DNA from: a bacterium
GTDB taxonomy: Bacteria; Patescibacteriota; Saccharimonadia; Saccharimonadales; UBA4665
DNA length: 46,309 bases
Direction of reading: 5' to 3'
NCBI GenBank assembly: GCA_021851735.1
Contig: JAJZCD010000004.1
Location: 1-46,309 of the forward strand
The notes below the pieces were generated by a model that did not search any database, was not told the origin of the DNA, and worked only from the letters and a program-made list of their open reading frames with translations. Shown here in pieces: positions 1-6,860 of this stretch. The first letter of the stretch is position 1. Every line of letters starts with the position of its first letter. The position numbers and the translations under genes are program-made.

Positions 1-348
1 TTCCGATCTACAACATTTGCAGACCTTAGTTTTCCTGAGGCTTCTTTTGACGGCGTTTGGGCCTACACTTCACTTATTCATATTCCCAAGAACGATGCAC
101 AAAAGGTCATTGCTCATGTGCATTCTATGCTCAAACCAGATGGAGCTTTCGTCATGGGGGCTATTGAGGGTGACGCAGCTGGTATGGTTGAGCGTAAAAC
201 TATGCCTGGTACGATGAGGTACTTTAAGAATTACAGCAAAGACGAGTTACGGGAACTTATAGAACCACTGGGCTTCACTTTTACATACGAGGAGGGCTAC
301 AAGCCCCACAATAACGTTTACTTAAATCAGCTATACCTTCGAGCCTAA
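1..348 (+). CDS. Class I SAM-dependent methyltransferase, C-terminal part (5' end outside window)
   Basis: The frame is open from base 1 to the TAA at 346-348 (115 residues), so the N-terminal SAM-binding motif I lies upstream of the window. What remains is the second half of a class I methyltransferase: a region rich in D-G-V-W followed by SLIHIP (the motif after strand 4), a helix with VHSMLKPDGAFVM (strand 5 and the KPGG-like turn), and a final YSKDELRELIEPLGF segment typical of UbiE/type-11 enzymes. The substrate cannot be told. It is co-directional with the genes that follow and is separated from them by the long structured repeat A at 362-491. A different methyltransferase at the far end of the array is followed by the same repeat type. 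Confidence 0.75.
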   Translation, partial: FRSTTFADLSFPEASFDGVWAYTSLIHIPKNDAQKVIAHVHSMLKPDGAFVMGAIEGDAAGMVERKTMPGTMRYFKNYSKDELRELIEPLGFTFTYEEGYKPHNNVYLNQLYLRA

Positions 349-361
349 ATAGTTCCTCACT

Positions 362-491
362 CGACCCATTAGTAGTGTTAATCCTACAAGGAATATATCA
401 AGCGTAGTGGGTCGGCTTACTCCGTTTACTGGCTAGGTAGATATCACCAATAACACCCCTCCAACGCTCCATTTCTTCGACCAAGGAGTGT
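362..491. repeat. Repeat A, copy 1 (left bracket of the cassette array)
   Basis: This about 115-130 bp element recurs at 9208-9321. Shared blocks are ATATATCAAGCGTAG, GGTAGAT-TC-CC and CCAACGCTCCATTT. It can fold as an outer stem CGACCCA (362-368)/TGGGTCG (408-414), an inner stem CTAC (384-387)/GTAG (404-407) around the conserved loop, and a second hairpin ACGCTCC (464-470)/GGAGTGT (485-491) with one G-T pair. The outer stem has different bases but is still paired in copy 2, which suggests the structure is selected. It has no T-run, so it is not an ordinary terminator. Confidence 0.7.
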
Positions 492-510
492 AAATTATCT
501 GTGCGCTGCA

Positions 511-546
511 CCTCCAATTTGGTAATATACAACCATAGTAACTTCT
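511..546 (+). repeat. Repeat B, right half only (array boundary 1)
   Basis: Only the right arm of the B repeat is present: CCTCCAATTTGG followed by the AACCATAGTAACTT block. It follows repeat A directly. The left arm AGTTGCTACAGCG seen at the other boundaries is missing, so this junction joins an A-type end to a B-type cassette start. A G/C-rich hairpin with a T-run (545-564) follows and then a -10 box (TAGAAT, 567-572). Confidence 0.6.
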
Positions 547-578
547 CCGCTTGGGGGAGTTTTTGCTAGAATAAACAA

Positions 579-953
579 GTGAATGCAAAAGCGATAATCG
601 AAACATTTAAGCGGCAGTACCCTGAGAAAAATATTATTTGTCTGCCAGACGATAACCCGACGGAAATTATTTGCGAAGTAGACCCGAGCAGCGAACACCC
701 AAACCATAATCGAGCAATAGCTGCCATTAGGATTTCCAAGCCCCACTACCACCGACTCGCAGAAGAAACATACAAAGTATTAGCGGGCCGGTTGAAATTA
801 TTCGTAGATGACAGAAAAATTGAACTTGCCGAAGGTGAAACATACGTCGTACCACCAAACAGCGTTCATTACGCAAAGGGAAACTTTACTGTTGTCCAAG
901 TCGACTCTACGCCCGGATGGACACCCGAGGACCATATCTTAGTTACGGATTAG
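579..953 (+). CDS. Small single-domain cupin protein
   Basis: A 124-residue protein with one cupin barrel. Cupin motif 1 is the PHYHRLAEETYKVLAG segment (metal ligands H-x-H and E), and motif 2 is the PPNSVHYA segment. The N-terminus (about residues 1-40) is a short helical extension with FKRQYPEK. Cupins of this size bind a metal and may be isomerases, dioxygenases or sugar-binding proteins; no reaction can be assigned. The start is GTG at 579, because a TAGAAT -10 box at 567-572 ends 6 nt before it and there is no Shine-Dalgarno site, so the mRNA is probably leaderless. It is the first complete cassette of the array. Confidence 0.8.
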   Translation: MNAKAIIETFKRQYPEKNIICLPDDNPTEIICEVDPSSEHPNHNRAIAAIRISKPHYHRLAEETYKVLAGRLKLFVDDRKIELAEGETYVVPPNSVHYAKGNFTVVQVDSTPGWTPEDHILVTD

Positions 954-1061
954 TGACAATCGGCACCATTGTACTGCGAGCCGGCTACACCCACCCTGCA
1001 ATGTAGTGCTTTTTATAGCTTAAGCTAAGATTATAATTGTTGACTTTGTATCCCTAATCTC

Positions 1062-1119
1062 AGTTGCTACAGCGTTCACGATGGCCCTCCAATTTGACAA
1101 TATATAACCACAGTAACTT
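1062..1119 (+). repeat. Repeat B, full copy (array boundary 2)
   Basis: A 58-bp copy with both arms. The left arm AGTTGCT pairs with the right AGTAACT (7 bp with one G-T), there are unpaired bases between the outer and inner parts, and the centre is CCTCCAATTTGA. It lies 108 bp after the cupin stop and just before a terminator and promoter for the next gene. Confidence 0.7.
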
Positions 1120-1137
1120 CATAGACTTAAGAACGTG

Positions 1138-1161
1138 AAAGAGTCATGGCTGGCTCTTTTT
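1138..1161 (+). terminator. Intrinsic terminator at a cassette boundary
   Basis: AAAGAG and CTCTTT form the stem around a short loop, followed directly by a T-run. The -10 box TATAGT (1164-1169) of the next gene begins right after the T-run, so termination and re-initiation are packed within 40 bp. Confidence 0.65.
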
Positions 1162-1177
1162 GTTATAGTTAAGGCAA

Positions 1178-1819
1178 ATGAAACTATACTTATCGTCCTA
1201 TGGCTTGGGCAACCAACCTGAAAAATTTACATCTCTCATTGACGGTAATAAACGTACGGCTATTATTGCCAATGCTTGGGACTTATCAACTCCCGAAGAA
1301 CGTGCTGGGGGACTACCAGAAAAATTAAAAGTGCTGCGAAGGTTAGGCCTCAAGCCCGAGGAGTTAGACTTGCGAGACTACTTTAAACACCAAGATCTAC
1401 TTGAAAAGAAAATTAAAGAATTTGGCGCTCTTTGGATTCTAGGCGGTAATTCGTTCGTATTACTAAGGGCAATGAATATGAGTGGCTTTACCCATTACAT
1501 CGTTCCCTTAGTTTTAAGCAACGAGATAGTGTTCGCAGGCTATAGTGCAGGGGCTGTTGCAGCCACTCCTGATCTTCACGGAATTGAGCTTGTCGATGAT
1601 CCTCTACACGTCCCCGAGGGATATAATAAACAGACACCCTGGAAAGGCTTGGGTCTAGTAGATTTCAGAATTGCACCACATTATCGCTCGAATCACCCTG
1701 AGTCAGAAGCAACCGAACAAGTCGTCAAATACTTCAAGGATAACAAATTACCCTACAAAACCTTACATGACGGTGAAGCCTTAGTCATACATGGTAAATC
1801 TGTAGAGTTGGTTAGTTAG
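1178..1819 (+). CDS. Peptidase E-like protein (peptidase family S51)
   Basis: A 213-residue protein with a class I glutamine-amidotransferase-like fold of the S51 type. The nucleophile elbow is the segment FAGYSAGA (Ser in G-x-S-x-G). It is preceded by the WILGGNSFVLLRAM strand-loop that is characteristic of dipeptidase E/cyanophycinase relatives. A later APHYRSNHPES segment supplies the probable catalytic His. Peptidase E cleaves Asp-X dipeptides; the substrate here is unknown. The start ATG is 8 nt after the -10 box TATAGT (1164-1169) and lacks a Shine-Dalgarno site, so it is probably leaderless. It is a single-gene cassette. Confidence 0.85.
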   Translation: MKLYLSSYGLGNQPEKFTSLIDGNKRTAIIANAWDLSTPEERAGGLPEKLKVLRRLGLKPEELDLRDYFKHQDLLEKKIKEFGALWILGGNSFVLLRAMNMSGFTHYIVPLVLSNEIVFAGYSAGAVAATPDLHGIELVDDPLHVPEGYNKQTPWKGLGLVDFRIAPHYRSNHPESEATEQVVKYFKDNKLPYKTLHDGEALVIHGKSVELVS

Positions 1820-1827
1820 CGCTGATT

Positions 1828-1891
1828 GTGGTTGCTACAGCGTTTACGATGGCCCTCCAATTTAGTAAAGTACAACCTCGATAGCATCTTA
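1828..1891 (+). repeat. Repeat B, full copy (array boundary 3)
   Basis: The left arm TGGTTGCTACAGCGTTTACG and the CCTCCAATTTAG centre are well conserved. The right arm (ACAACCTCGATAGCATCTTAG) is diverged but can still pair TGCTA with TAGCA. It begins 9 bp after the S51 gene stop. Confidence 0.65.
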
Positions 1892-1944
1892 GACTTTTCG
1901 TATTGCCGGATCACTCAGCAGAACCAGAAATGTAGAAGTTCCTA

Positions 1945-1964
1945 GTTCCTAGTATACTAGGAAC
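1945..1964. promoter_or_regulatory. Perfect 20-bp palindrome, candidate operator
   Basis: GTTCCTAGTATACTAGGAAC reads the same on both strands, and another half copy (GTTCCTA) abuts it at 1938-1944. It covers the -35 region of the promoter whose -10 box is TACACT (1973-1978), 6 nt before the ATG of the winged-helix/PRTase gene. Its position suits autoregulation by that protein. Confidence 0.6.
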
Positions 1965-1984
1965 ATTTGTGGTACACTGACAAC

Positions 1985-2974
1985 ATGAACACCTCACAAA
2001 AAATAATTGAATATATTGTAAAACACGGCCAGGTGAGAGGTTCCGAGCTTGTAGACTATCTGGAAATAACTGACCGTGCAGTCCGTAAGCAACTAAAAAA
2101 TTTGCTCGATAATGATATGGTTATAAAAACAGGTAAACCACCTAGAGTTTATTACTCCATACGTCCTGAGACAAATAATATAACTCAAAAAAAGGAAGAC
2201 CAACTTAAATCAATTGATAATATTTCCAAGGACCTAATTAAGGATAATTTCTTGTACATTACTCCTAGAGGGACAATGCTTGGAGGCTTGGATGGTTTTT
2301 TTGTTTGGTGTGACGAAAGAAAGCTTGATCCAATAAAGACCATAAGTACTTACAGCAAGACACTTAACAAATACCAACAATACAGTAAGCACGGCCTTAT
2401 CGATGGCACGTACAGGATGCAATCGACTTTTGACGAAGTTGCCCTAGACAAGGTTTTCTATATCGATTTCTATGCCATTGAGATCTTTGGTAAAACAAAG
2501 CTGGGCCAGCTACTGCTATTTGCTAAGCAGAGCCAGAATAGAGAACTAATAAACCGGCTAGCAGATATTATCAAGCCATCCGTTCAGCAGGTGATCAGGG
2601 AATATGAGATTGACGGAGTTGGTTTTATACCGCCAACTGTTAAAAGAGAACTACAACTTATCAGACAAGTTCAAAAACGACTAAATCTTGACACAAGAAC
2701 TCTCATGATAAACAAAGTTAAAACCCCTGTGGCTGTACCACAAAAAACACTCAGCAAAATTGAGGACAGAGTAATAAATGCCCGGGAGACAATGGTAGTA
2801 GAAAGCAACGACAGCTATAGTAACATTCTCCTCATTGATGACGCTGTCGGATCGGGTGCAACCCTCAATGAAACAGCTAAAAAGATTCGTCAGAGAGGGA
2901 TATGCTCCGGTAAAATTATTGGGCTAGCAATTACGGGTAGCTTTAAAGGCTTTGAGGTTATAAGTGAAGTATAG
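1985..2974 (+). CDS. Winged-helix DNA-binding protein fused to a ComF-like phosphoribosyltransferase domain
   Basis: A 329-residue protein. Residues about 5-50 form a winged helix (recognition region ELVDYLEITDRAVRKQLKNLL followed by a KPPRVYY wing). The C-terminal half is a ComF/PRTase-like domain that starts near GFIPPTVKRELQLIRQVQKRL and ends in the PRPP-binding loop LLIDDAVGSGATL. The arrangement recalls PurR-type regulators, in which a PRTase fold senses a nucleotide ligand; that role is inferred. The ATG at 1985 was chosen over an upstream in-frame ATG because the -10 box TACACT (1973-1978) lies between them and ends 6 nt before it. A 20-bp palindrome sits just upstream. It has lower GC than the neighbouring core genes. 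Confidence 0.75.
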   Translation: MNTSQKIIEYIVKHGQVRGSELVDYLEITDRAVRKQLKNLLDNDMVIKTGKPPRVYYSIRPETNNITQKKEDQLKSIDNISKDLIKDNFLYITPRGTMLGGLDGFFVWCDERKLDPIKTISTYSKTLNKYQQYSKHGLIDGTYRMQSTFDEVALDKVFYIDFYAIEIFGKTKLGQLLLFAKQSQNRELINRLADIIKPSVQQVIREYEIDGVGFIPPTVKRELQLIRQVQKRLNLDTRTLMINKVKTPVAVPQKTLSKIEDRVINARETMVVESNDSYSNILLIDDAVGSGATLNETAKKIRQRGICSGKIIGLAITGSFKGFEVISEV

Positions 2975-3027
2975 CAAGTTGTTATTAATCCGCTAATTAT
3001 CTATAAATGCCCGTTTATTGTCTTTGA

Positions 3028-3064
3028 GTTTGGTTGCTACAGCGTTTACGATGCCCCATCCAAG
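3028..3064 (+). repeat. Repeat B, short form (array boundary 4)
   Basis: The left arm GGTTGCTACAGCGTTTACGATG is intact. The right arm is missing, and instead TTGG before the arm can close on CCAA directly after it, giving a compact hairpin. Confidence 0.6.
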
Positions 3065-3075
3065 CATAATCAATA

Positions 3076-3105
3076 AAAATCCCTGTGGCGGAGACCACGG
3101 GGAAA
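3076..3105 (-). terminator. Hairpin with T-run on the minus strand
   Basis: The stem CCCTGTGG/CCACGGGG surrounds a 6-nt loop. The A-run before it becomes a T-run only when read on the minus strand, which is odd because the surrounding cassettes are all on the + strand. It may act as a barrier to antisense transcription. Confidence 0.4.
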
Positions 3106-3147
3106 AAGGGGATTCTTAATCTATTGCTACTTTGTTAGGATTAATAG

Positions 3148-3606
3148 ATGGATATCCGGTCAGTACAGGCGGCAATTAATAACTGCAAGGGGCTTTGTGT
3201 TGAGATAGGCGGACCCACACCGCACGGTTATGAGTTTATTCGGGAACTAGGGCTAACTTTGCCCGCGAACATACTGGTTACAAATATATCTAACCCGGTC
3301 ACACTCAACCCTTTTGGAGAAAACCCCGAGCAGCACCACGTTGATGCCGTTATTGATATTCAGCACTTGCCGTATAAGAAAGGCAGCGTCGATATGATAA
3401 TAACAAGCAGCCTTCCTCATAAATTACACAAAACACTACTTACGGAGTCCGCTAAGGTACTTCGCGAAAGCGGCTTGTTGGTCATCGAGAATGAGCAGCC
3501 CGAAGACAAAGAATTGGCCAACCAATCAAACTTTGAGCCACTATTGGACACTAAAATAGCCAACAGATTTCATAGTCAGATATATCAGCTTGTAGGCATT
3601 GCTTGA
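3148..3606 (+). CDS. Small class I methyltransferase-like protein
   Basis: A 152-residue protein with a reduced Rossmann methyltransferase fold. Motif I is CVEIGGPTPHG (E-x-G-G-x-x), followed by an acidic/H-V-D-A-V-I-D-I-Q-H-L-P-Y region like motifs III-IV, DMIITSS, and the AKVLRESGLLVIEN strand that matches the post-motif of type-11 methyltransferases. It is shorter than usual (about 200-250 residues), so it may be a degenerate or non-catalytic member. The start ATG is 6 nt after TAGGAT (3136-3141), again consistent with a leaderless mRNA. It is a single-gene cassette. Confidence 0.65.
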   Translation: MDIRSVQAAINNCKGLCVEIGGPTPHGYEFIRELGLTLPANILVTNISNPVTLNPFGENPEQHHVDAVIDIQHLPYKKGSVDMIITSSLPHKLHKTLLTESAKVLRESGLLVIENEQPEDKELANQSNFEPLLDTKIANRFHSQIYQLVGIA

Positions 3607-3609
3607 TCG

Positions 3610-3641
3610 TGGCTTAGACAGTGTCTACGATGAGCCTCCAA
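3610..3641 (+). repeat. Repeat B, diverged short form (array boundary 5)
   Basis: The sequence GGCTTAGACAGTGTCTACGA followed by TGAGCCTCCAAG matches the left arm and centre with several changes. No right arm is evident. A separate small inverted repeat ACAC/GTGT follows. Confidence 0.5.
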
Positions 3642-3711
3642 GTATTTCACACGGCGAAACAACTGTGTATGAGGCGCTGCTTTTGACTGCTTTTTGCTAT
3701 ACTGCGAGCAA

Positions 3712-4047
3712 ATGAAGAAAACGTATTTAAGCTTTGCACTCTTTGCGGCAGCAGTTTTACTCGCAGCTTTTCAGCTTATCAAGTTTGATACTGTGATAGC
3801 TCATACTTCGGGGTGGACAGACGGGCAAGCGGATAGCTGGACAGTATTTAGCCCTGCAATAGACGGGATAATACTGCTTATAATCGTTGTGTTCACATCA
3901 CTAGGGACTTACGTAGGACTAAGTCGATTAAAGCGCCTACGATTACGTATACTATTAGCGTTACTCGTCGCATTTACCACATGGTCAGTCTTCTTCACTA
4001 TACAGCTAGTAATACAGCATCATCTTTCACATTTTAATGGGGTCTAG
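3712..4047 (+). CDS. Small membrane protein, three predicted transmembrane segments
   Basis: A 111-residue protein. Hydrophobic segments lie at about residues 5-25, 50-70 and 80-103. Between the first two is a short extracytoplasmic-looking loop rich in W, D and G (SGWTDGQADSWTVFSP), and a basic RLKRLRLR stretch lies on the cytoplasmic side before the last helix. I do not recognise the family. The ATG at 3712 is preferred over an in-frame upstream ATG because TATACT (3698-3703) ends 8 nt before it. It is a single-gene cassette. Confidence 0.7.
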   Translation: MKKTYLSFALFAAAVLLAAFQLIKFDTVIAHTSGWTDGQADSWTVFSPAIDGIILLIIVVFTSLGTYVGLSRLKRLRLRILLALLVAFTTWSVFFTIQLVIQHHLSHFNGV

Positions 4048-4109
4048 CTACCTGCCCGGTTGTAATTATGTAGCGTATGACCTACATACCGCTGTTGTTA
4101 AGGTAAAAT

Positions 4110-4173
4110 AGTTACTACAGTGTTCACGGTAGCCCTCCAAGTTGGTCGTATATTGCCACAGCGACTTATTAGG
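4110..4173 (+). repeat. Repeat B, full copy (array boundary 6)
   Basis: AGTTACTACAGTGTTCACGG, then CCCTCCAAGTTGG in the centre, then ACAGCGACTTATTAG on the right. The outer arms pair at 6 of 7 positions (AGTTACT with AGCGACT), and the centre CCAA-G-TTGG is itself a small palindrome. Confidence 0.65.
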
Positions 4174-4187
4174 ACGATGAAAACTTC

Positions 4188-4216
4188 AACCAGGTGCCAG
4201 CATGGTCTTTTTTTGT
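4188..4216 (+). terminator. Intrinsic terminator at a cassette boundary
   Basis: The stem ACCA..TGC/GCA..TGGT is followed by an eight-residue T-run. It stands between repeat B and the VOC gene promoter. Confidence 0.55.
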
Positions 4217-4263
4217 TGTAAATACGACTTTGAAAATAGCGGTACAAACATCAGAATAAAAGT

Positions 4264-4647
4264 ATGAGGATAACAAGCCTGCTGCTCTGGGTGCAAGAAA
4301 ATAGACTGTCTACCAAATTCTACAAGAAGCTCGGCTTTGATGTCGTCCGTTCAACTGACGACCATTCAGTAGTTGCGCTCAATAGTTTTGAAATCACACT
4401 TGTCAACATACGCGATGAGGACAAGTTTGCTCGCGACTCTATGTCAGGCGATAAGGGCAAGGGCATGTACGTCTACATAAGAGTTGAAGATGTGGACTCC
4501 AAATATAAAGAGCTGATAAATTTAGGCTTTAGACCTACTACCGAACCAAAGGACTGGCAATGGGGTAATCGGGAGTTTATATTAAAAGACCCTGATGGCT
4601 ACAAACTTTGCTTTTGGCAACCAGTAAAGATAGCCGAGCATGGATAA
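4264..4647 (+). CDS. Glyoxalase/bleomycin-resistance (VOC) superfamily protein
   Basis: A 127-residue protein with two beta-alpha-beta-beta-beta modules. The first runs from ITSLLLWVQENRLSTKFYKKLGFDV, and the second from MYVYIRVEDVDSKYKELINLGFRP to a REFILKDPDGYKLCFWQP ending (typical C-terminal D-P-D-G-x-x-x-x-F-x-x). VOC proteins bind a metal between the modules and include dioxygenases, glyoxalases and drug-binding proteins; the ligand here is not predictable. The start ATG follows an AGAATA box (4253-4258) by 5 nt. Its stop overlaps the start of the next gene by 8 bp, so this cassette carries two translationally coupled genes. Confidence 0.8.
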   Translation: MRITSLLLWVQENRLSTKFYKKLGFDVVRSTDDHSVVALNSFEITLVNIRDEDKFARDSMSGDKGKGMYVYIRVEDVDSKYKELINLGFRPTTEPKDWQWGNREFILKDPDGYKLCFWQPVKIAEHG

Positions 4648-5191
4648 TGAATTACGACTTACTGACTGCGTTGAATGGTTTTCTAGGCGAGCCTCAAAAG
4701 CAACGTATGCAGGTGATGGGAGCGAGGTAAAACCGTGGCGTAGTGGCTTCAAAGAGCTAGAGTATAGTGAGAACGACTGGTATTACCGTGATAGCTACTC
4801 AGGGTATTTACGTTCACGGGAACAAGAAGTTGTCTGGTATAACGATGCCCCAACGTGGACATGTCTGTACGGTGGTGGCATGGCTGAAAATAACATAAAT
4901 AATGAGTTTGCACGCAAAACATTTAGCTGCTTGAAGGTAGTTCTGTCGTCTGGCGAGAAAGGAACTACCTTTCAACCACGTGGGCCAAAAGAATTAGCCA
5001 AGGGTAATTGGCGGTATAAATGTGAGCTCGAGGGTAGCCTTGCTAAGTTCAGTGGGCACGAATCCATTATCTATAACAGCACGATTGTATTCACCCATGA
5101 TTTCATTGGGGGGTATAACACTAGGCGATTAGCAATGCCACAAAGAGCATACCGTCTACGTAGATGCGGGTTGCCACAGCGTTTACGATAG
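4640..5191 (+). CDS. DUF5680-like protein with a C-terminus that runs into the cassette repeat
   Basis: A 183-residue reading frame that begins with a 4-bp-plus overlap on the VOC gene. The segment KATYAGDGSEVKPWRSGFKE followed by LEY-x(5)-WYYRDSY and QEVVWY matches what I recall of DUF5680, a family of about 140-170 residues of unknown function. The last 25 or so residues (from about YNTRR) are rich in R and are encoded partly inside repeat B at 5168-5202, so the native C-terminus has probably been lost by frameshift or by cassette recombination. Family assignment is from memory. Confidence 0.6.
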   Translation: MDNELRLTDCVEWFSRRASKATYAGDGSEVKPWRSGFKELEYSENDWYYRDSYSGYLRSREQEVVWYNDAPTWTCLYGGGMAENNINNEFARKTFSCLKVVLSSGEKGTTFQPRGPKELAKGNWRYKCELEGSLAKFSGHESIIYNSTIVFTHDFIGGYNTRRLAMPQRAYRLRRCGLPQRLR

Positions 5192-5217
5192 CCTCCATAA
5201 CCGCCCGTGTTTAAACC
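5168..5217 (+). repeat. Repeat B, short form (array boundary 8)
   Basis: GGGTTGCCACAGCGTTTACG and GCCTCCATAACC match the left arm and centre. GGGTT at the left can pair with AACCC near 5213-5217 in place of the missing right arm. It overlaps the 3' end of the DUF5680-like reading frame. Confidence 0.55.
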
Positions 5218-5241
5218 CCTCTGTTCTGCTATGATGGGCAC

Positions 5242-6066
5242 ATGATAAAAGCCATCATATCTGATGCCGACGGCACATTGGTTAACACTGTTTATCTAAT
5301 CCGGCACGGCCAATATGAAACTACCATAGAATACCTTATCGATTGCGGCATACCGCGACATGATATTCCAAACTACGAAGTATACGAAAGTTATATCAAC
5401 AAATCAGTTGGCGGAAGCACCCGAGAGACGTTCGAGAAGACCATTCGTCTACTATTCAGTAAAACGTACGAACACCACTTAGAGAGAATCAACTTTGACG
5501 AGCTTGATGCACGATTAGCTCCCATCCAAGATCACATAGCGCCTTTGTACGTCCACCCCTTCCACGGCCTCACGGAATTTTTTTCATGGCTTGGCGCCAG
5601 CAAGACGAGTATGGGTATTTTTACTAGCGGTAATAGGCGCATGATTGTACGAAACTTTGGCGTAAGCTTACCGGTCATGGGCTATACAGACTTATTTAAG
5701 GCAGACGACATCAATGTCTCTGAGCGACTAAGTGCATTTATAGCACGCGCCAAGGCAGTCTATGGCATTCCCGAGCTTACAGTAGTTACTTGCGAAGAAG
5801 TTACTAAGACCAAACCTGATCCTGAAGGCATTCTGAAACTATTAGATGATCTCAACGTAGAGCCTGATGAAGTTGTCGTATTAGGCGACCACCCTGTAGA
5901 TATGTACGCAGCACACGCCGCTGGTTTGCATAGCATAGGTATTTCACACGGTTTTGGCACTATTGCTGATCTAAAAGAAGCTGGTGCCGTCCAAATTGTA
6001 GATGACTTAGCCTCATTACCGCGTATCATCGATGGCCACAACTCAGGTAGAACATTGCTCTTTTAA
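5242..6066 (+). CDS. HAD-superfamily hydrolase (phosphoglycolate-phosphatase-like)
   Basis: A 274-residue HAD protein of subfamily I. Motif I is ISDADGTLVNT near the N-terminus (nucleophile Asp and acid/base Asp), motif II is GIFTSGN, motif III is the Lys in TKTKPDPEG, and motif IV is VVVLGDHPVDMYAA. The long cap between motifs I and II (about 100 residues, helical) fits a C1 cap. Such enzymes dephosphorylate small metabolites; the substrate is unknown. The ATG is 6 nt after TATGAT (5230-5235), so it is probably leaderless. It is a single-gene cassette and one of three HAD-type enzymes in the array. Confidence 0.85.
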   Translation: MIKAIISDADGTLVNTVYLIRHGQYETTIEYLIDCGIPRHDIPNYEVYESYINKSVGGSTRETFEKTIRLLFSKTYEHHLERINFDELDARLAPIQDHIAPLYVHPFHGLTEFFSWLGASKTSMGIFTSGNRRMIVRNFGVSLPVMGYTDLFKADDINVSERLSAFIARAKAVYGIPELTVVTCEEVTKTKPDPEGILKLLDDLNVEPDEVVVLGDHPVDMYAAHAAGLHSIGISHGFGTIADLKEAGAVQIVDDLASLPRIIDGHNSGRTLLF

Positions 6067-6091
6067 GAAGATAGGACTCGAAGCCTAATTT

Positions 6092-6156
6092 CAGTTACGA
6101 TAGTGTACGCGATGGCCCTCCAATTTGGTGGCATATTACAATACTTGACTTCTTAG
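6092..6156 (+). repeat. Repeat B, full copy (array boundary 9)
   Basis: AGTTACGATAGTGTACGCG, GGCCCTCCAATTTGG in the centre, and a right arm ending CTTGACTTCTTAG. The outer arms AGTTACG and CTTGACT pair at 6 of 7 positions. Confidence 0.65.
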
Positions 6157-6177
6157 ATCTCCCAAAACACGGTGACC

Positions 6178-6203
6178 AAAGAGCCTATCAACGACTCTTT
6201 TTG
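6178..6203 (+). terminator. Intrinsic terminator at a cassette boundary
   Basis: AAAGAG pairs with CTCTTT across a loop, followed by a T-run. It is the same design as at 1138-1161. Confidence 0.65.
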
Positions 6204-6248
6204 TTATTCCTCTGTTGTGGGGTGTTTTTAGTTTGGTATACTGCACCT

Positions 6249-6839
6249 ATGAAGCCGGTCATTATATTCGATTTCTTCGGAGTGTTCTGTACTTCAATTG
6301 CGACTGATTGGTTTAAGAAGAATGTATCGACGGCTAGCAATGATCTAAAGGCGTTTCAGGCACTTTGTACCCGAAGCGATTATGGCAAGCTGACTAGGGC
6401 TGAGTTCAACCAAGAGGTGTCAGTCATGACTGGCATAGCTGTCCCCGATATTATCACTGGTATCGAAGCAGAAACACACATAGATACGTCGCTCGTATCA
6501 TACGTACGGCAACTTCAGGCAAAAGGCTACCGTATTGCCTGTCTGTCAAACGGTACCCGGGAGTGGACCCTACGCGTAATTATTGACCACGACCTTGGTG
6601 ACCTCTTCGAGCAGGTAGTATTGTCAGGTGATTTAGGCATTGTGAAACCAAGTCCGGGTATTTACACACGTACCCTTGAGATACTCAGGATTAGCGCAGC
6701 AGAAGCTATATTTGTCGATGACAGGAAAACTAACGTTGACGCTGCTATTGATTGCGGCATGCGGGGGATACTGTTCACCAACACACCAACATTCGAGCAA
6801 GAATTTGAGCGCATAGAATCTGCCTTCAGTGCAACATAA
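6249..6839 (+). CDS. HAD-superfamily hydrolase, DFFG variant
   Basis: A 196-residue HAD protein of subfamily IA. Motif I reads IIFDFFGVF, so the nucleophile Asp is present but the usual Asp two positions later is replaced by Phe; the same variant occurs in some epoxide-hydrolase-N-domain-like HADs. Motif II is ACLSNGT, motif III GIVKPSPGIY, and motif IV AIFVDDRKTNVDAA. Loss of the acid/base Asp makes ordinary phosphatase activity uncertain. The ATG at 6249 follows TATACT (6237-6242) by 6 nt and is chosen over an upstream in-frame ATG. It shares its cassette with the SnoaL-like gene 21 bp downstream. Confidence 0.8.
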   Translation: MKPVIIFDFFGVFCTSIATDWFKKNVSTASNDLKAFQALCTRSDYGKLTRAEFNQEVSVMTGIAVPDIITGIEAETHIDTSLVSYVRQLQAKGYRIACLSNGTREWTLRVIIDHDLGDLFEQVVLSGDLGIVKPSPGIYTRTLEILRISAAEAIFVDDRKTNVDAAIDCGMRGILFTNTPTFEQEFERIESAFSAT

Positions 6840-6860
6840 GGTTTAACGTAAGGAGAACGT

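Noticed and set aside
362-495. Minus-strand coding reading of repeat A: copies 1 and 2 both read GDIYLA...YA-stop with partly synonymous differences.
   Set aside because: The two copies are offset by a one-base indel upstream, the frame has no start signal, and the differences also fit the covarying stems. It is kept only as an alternative explanation.
495-752. An 85-codon minus-strand frame over the cupin start.
   Set aside because: It lies opposite the repeat and the cupin coding sequence, with no promoter or SD and no family resemblance.
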